A stretch of 64,000 bases of DNA from CAVQHY01 sp963712465. Its GTDB lineage: Bacteria > Actinomycetota > Thermoleophilia > Gaiellales > Gaiellaceae. Within the stretch, counting starts at the first letter, position 1, and each line of letters begins with the position of its first letter. The notes below the pieces were generated by a model. That model saw only the letters and a program-made list of their open reading frames with translations. It was not told the origin of the DNA and did not search any database. Where the stretch lies: contig CAVQHY010000004.1 of NCBI GenBank assembly GCA_963712465.1, positions 868,001 through 932,000 on the forward strand, read 5' to 3'. The position numbers and the translations under genes were made by a program. This document shows, piece after piece, positions 59,755 to 64,000 of this stretch.

Positions 59755-60063
59755 CCCGCGGATGATAGGAGATGGAGCACGAAGCCATACAGCCCTCAAG
59801 ATCTGCCGAGCTTCCGGGGCTCTCTGGGCGTCTCGGTTGTGGTCGAAACCAGCACGGCGAGAGTGAATGGGTTGCTCCAACGGCGACGAAATCCGTACGC
59901 GCTCGCACAACGGGAATCGACGTAAGGGTTTCGTAAAGATCGACACGGCGTCATCGTGACTTCCCGGAAATCCGGCTAGGGTGGCCGCTGCCGTCCGATA
60001 CTCGAACCTAGCCTCCGTAACAGGAGGCGGGCGACTCGACACCCAATCTTGCGAGGTAAGCCC
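59755..60063 (+). promoter_or_regulatory. Intergenic leader with inverted repeats
   Basis: 309 bp. GGCTAGG (59973-59979) pairs with CCTAGCC (60006-60012), and CCTCC-gtaaca-GGAGG (60011-60026) overlaps it as an alternative hairpin, so two folds exclude each other. The TAGGGT at 59976 could be a -10. The start codon at 60064 has its own GAGGT. No riboswitch class recognised. Confidence 0.4.
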
Positions 60064-61951
60064 ATGCGGATCGATTTTTGGCGTGGACCGCTGCGGCGGC
60101 CGCGTCGCGTTCTTCTCCTGGTGATCCTCGGCCTGTGCGCTCTTCCCGCCGTTGCCACGGCGAGCCCCTCCGCGAACTTCGCGATGCCAGACCAGCTTTG
60201 GGGGGTAGAGGTCAATCGAGGGAGCGCCCCACGAATTACGCTCCGACTGGCTCGGACCGTCCAGGCGAACGGAATGAACTTGATGCTCGTGACGCAGCGT
60301 CTTCCGGCTCGCCAGCGGCGGGAGCTCGCCGCATTGGCTGATCAGTCGAACATGCTGTTCGTGGACGCGAGTCGGGCCACGACAAGGACGGGACAGGGAA
60401 ACGGCTGCCTGGCCGGCTGCGTCGTCCGAACGAATGATCCGCGGGCAGCGGTGAAGCTCTCGAAGCAGCCCGGCGTCGCGATGGTGGTCGTCCGGCTGCG
60501 CGAGACCTCACAGCTTCGCTTCATGCGAGGCGTAAAGACCGACTCGCATATCGTCGCGATCGTTCCTCTCAACAAGTCTGCCCGCACGGGCGCCACGCCG
60601 TGGGAAAACGCCGTTCATTTTGCCAACGGAGGCAAGAGTCTCGAGCTCGTCGTGACGCTTCCCAAGCGAGGCTGGAAGTGGACGCTCGCCGGGTATCTGG
60701 GGACGCTGGCAGACCAGGTGGTCGACACTCCCGGACCGGATCTCCTCCCGGGCGACCCCGGTTCCGGCGCAACGGCTCCGCCGCCACCGTCGCCGACTCC
60801 GCCGCCGACCGCCGTCGCCGACTCCGCCGCCACCGTCGCCGACTCCGCCGCCACCGTCGCCGACTCCGCCGCCACCGTCGCCGACTCCGCCGCCACCGTC
60901 GCCGACTCCGCCGCCACCGTCGCCGACTCCGCCGCCACCGTCGCCGACTCCGCCGCCACCGTCGCCGACTCCGCCGCCACCGTCGCCGACTCCGCCGCCA
61001 CCGTCGCCGACTCCGCCGCCACCGTCGCCGACTCCGCCGCCACCGTCGCCGACTCCGCCGCCACCGTCGCCGACTCCGCCGCCACCGTCGCCGACTCCGC
61101 CGCCACCGTCGCCGACTCCGCCGCCACCGCCTCCATCGCCTCCTCCTCCGTCACCGCCGCCGGCGGGCTCGGGCCTGGCGATCTCGCCAGGTGGCTCGGA
61201 CGCCAACGCATGCACGACGGCGGCACCGTGCAAGTCCTTCGATCGGGCGTACGACGTCGCGCAGCCCGGCCAGGTGATTGCCGTCGGGAATGGCACCTAT
61301 GCCAAGCAGTCGATAACAGGTAGCAAGGCCGCGCCTGGCGTCACGTTCAGCCTGGCATCCGGCGACGCTTCCGCCGGACTCGATATTCATGCGACCAACA
61401 TCACGTTCTTCGGCGCGATGCGCCTTGATTGGCGGACCTACAGCGATGCGAGTGGGATCACCTTCAAGAACGTGAAGCACGAGTGGTTCGGGATTTGGTC
61501 ATCGACGAACGTCGGCATGTACGGCGGCGAGTCGTACTGTCCTGGCGCTGGCCACAACTGCGACTACGACCCGCAGATCGTCAATCAGTCAGGATCGTCG
61601 GTTGCTCCCCAGGACATCGTCATCGACGGGGTCAACTTCCACGACTGGCGTAGGCCAAGCGGCTCCGACTGGCACACCGAGTGTCTGCAGGTCGGCTCGG
61701 GAGTGAACGTCGAGATCCGAAACTCGACGTTCACGCGATGCGCGACACACGACATCTTCATCCGATCCTGGGGATCCGGGTATCCGCTGAAGAACTGGAA
61801 CATCCACAACAACGTCTTCACCAAAACGGACGAGGGCTTTTTCGTGATGCAGTTCGCGGGCGATCTCAACCAATCGAGCTGTACGGGCAACAAGGTCGTG
61901 AACAACCAGATCGGACAGGATGTCCGCGTTCTGGACTGCCAGGTTCAGGTC

Positions 61952-61972
<21 letters not shown>
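60064..61972 (+). pseudogene. Secreted Pro-repeat/beta-helix protein, frameshifted
   Basis: Part one (from ATG 60064) has a signal peptide, then about 230 residues (MNLMLVTQRLPARQRRELAA; WKWTLAGYLG) of unknown fold. A PPPPSPT repeat follows, encoded by 21-bp units; at 60799-60819 one unit is 25 bp, shifting the frame. The second part, in the new frame, reads GGSDANACTTAAPCKSFDRA and then a right-handed beta-helix (NITFFGAMRLDWRTY; VEIRNSTFTRCATHDIFI) to 61972. As written the first frame ends at 61323. A repaired gene would encode about 630 residues, with a Pro-rich linker between two extracellular domains. Confidence 0.75.
60795..61134 (+). repeat. 21-bp tandem repeat, about 16 units
   Basis: Units of gactccgccgccaccgtcgcc start at 60795 and then every 21 bp from 60820 to 61114. 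The interval between the first two is 25 bp; all others are 21, so only this step breaks the reading frame. In the correct frame a unit encodes PPPPSPT. Confidence 0.92.
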
Positions 61973-62928
<956 letters not shown>

Positions 62929-62932
<4 letters not shown>

Positions 62933-64000
62933 TCGAGGCCAGCCCCATGCTGGGCAAGCTGACCTGAGCGGCTCTGACGCCCGACTCCCTCACCTCGACG
63001 GCGGAGCACCTCCTCGAACAGGGCAGCGAGCTCGCCGGCCAGATGGCGACGCTGGAAACGCGCGAGTACGTCATCTCGGCGCTCGGGTGCCGCCTCTAGC
63101 GATCGCGCTCGCTCGATCTGGTCAACGATCGCCCTCGCCATGCCCGCGACGTCGTCAGGTCGGCAGATCACGGCAGTTCCCGACGCCGACAACAGGTCGC
63201 GAGCATCCCCTTCGGGAACCGCTGCCAGGATCGGCCTGCCCGAGGCAAGGTACTCGTACGTCTTCCCCGGAACGATGCTCGCCGGAGTGCCGAGGGGAAG
63301 GTTCTGCATCGGCAGGAAGAGAAGGTCTGCGGATCGCATCAGACCGACCGTGTCTGCGTGGCTCAGGTAGCCGAGCATGCGCACCGAAGGAGAGCGCTTC
63401 GCGATCTCGACGTCCGTGGGCGAGAGCACACCCGCGAGGTGGATCTCGATCGACGAGCCAAGCCTGGGATTCGACGCTCGCAGCCGTTCGACGGCCTCTA
63501 GCAGGTAGATGTGCGATCGCGTCAGGATGTCGATGCCGGGAACGGCACCTCCGAGGATTCTGCGTGCGCGAGCGGCTCGGCGCTGTGCCAGCCCGAGGTC
63601 GGTGTGCAGGTACCCGGTGTGCACGATGCGGAACGCGGAGTCGGTCCGCTCGGGTGGGGGACCGGCGAAGTCCGCCGGGTCGAACCCGTTCGGGATCGAC
63701 ACGACCGGTGTCCGTGCCAGCTCCGGGAATCGCTCGAGCACCAGCCGCGCCGAACGAGGGGTGTTCATCACGATGCCGTCGGACGCGGCGAGGACGGAGC
63801 GCATCCGGGCGACGCCTCGGCGGCGATGCACGGCGGTCGGATAGATCATCATCTCGTCGAGGGCCCAGGGGTCCTGCAGATCGACGACGAGTGGCTTTCC
63901 CAGCGCTCGGGCCAGCCGAACCGCCGACTCGCCCAGCTCGTAGGGGACGAGCGACGCGTAGACGACGTCGATCTCGGACGCGACGCTCCGAGCCACGCGG
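62929..64000 (-). CDS. Glycosyltransferase family 4-like, N-terminus outside window
   Basis: At least 357 residues, open to the window's end. The acceptor-side segment (LVVDLQDPW) and the donor-side end (VSIPNGFDPADF; VRMLGYLSHADTVGLMRSAD; PGKTYEYLASGRPILAAVPE) are the GT-B, GT4 pattern, with the Glu of the EYLA motif that binds the nucleotide sugar. A linkage to the UXS-type neighbour suggests envelope or exopolysaccharide assembly. Confidence 0.88.

Noticed and set aside
60508..61296. Minus-strand Gly-rich GGVGDGG repeat protein
   Set aside because: It is the reverse reading of the 21-bp Pro-repeat array; the plus strand has signal peptide and domain evidence on both sides.

Overview
The window is very GC-rich, almost fully coded, uses GTG/TTG starts heavily and has many 4-bp start/stop overlaps. 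Gene content (Rex, ClpS next to a DUF2017-type gene, DUF1918-, Eis- and VanZ-like proteins, K+-independent H+-pyrophosphatase, LuxR-type ATPases) suggests a high-GC actinobacterium. My best guess is a deep-branching Thermoleophilia (Gaiella/Solirubrobacter-like) lineage; this rests on protein flavour, not a computed phylogeny.

Layout. 1-5,975: a family-4 uracil-DNA glycosylase (5' end outside the window), the t6A-tRNA genes tsaE-tsaB-rimI-tsaD, a secreted subtilase and a glutaredoxin-like protein. 5,976-16,179: rex, an ECF sigma/anti-sigma pair, a glutamate-cysteine-ligase-like enzyme, an MTA phosphorylase-family gene, hppA, a PLP decarboxylase and small genes. 16,230-22,499: a cobalamin-riboswitch operon with a DUF4430 lipoprotein, a complete ECF transporter (T, fused A-A', S), a secreted alpha/alpha-barrel protein, a DUF71 ATPase and a CinA-type protein. 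The lipoprotein and barrel resemble the two domains of animal intrinsic factor/transcobalamin, encoded as separate proteins. 22,483-26,315: an EamA half-transporter, pcrA/uvrD and an Eis-like acetyltransferase.

26,382-46,545 is a mosaic accessory region. It starts at tRNA-Val(GAC), and the 3' part of that tRNA recurs at 36,442 and 46,502, so two blocks of about 10 kb lie between att-like repeats. Much of it is decayed: frameshifted TfoX-like and membrane genes, truncated FAD monooxygenase, cupin, heme peroxidase and GNAT genes. It also holds apparently intact genes, including groES-groEL, a LuxR-family ATPase regulator, a glycine-rich secreted protein and a tail-fibre-like protein. I find no integrase.

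46,897-56,173 is a compact run of twelve same-strand genes: ispH, a polyprenyl diphosphate synthase, a CrtC/AttH-like lipocalin, a possible SCP2-like protein, a methyltransferase, a cyclase-like/SRPBCC protein and six unrecognised soluble proteins. Several of the last combine an N-terminal helix, a beta-sandwich-like domain and a basic tail. I think it is an undescribed isoprenoid-linked system and the best candidate for new biology here, next to the split-transcobalamin B12 operon.

56,249-64,000: clpS with its DUF2017 partner, a peptidoglycan-binding protein, a response regulator that lacks the phospho-acceptor Asp, and a surface-polysaccharide locus (hexapeptide acyltransferase, UXS-type SDR, glycosyltransferase running off the window) beside a secreted beta-helix gene broken by a frameshift inside a 21-bp tandem repeat.
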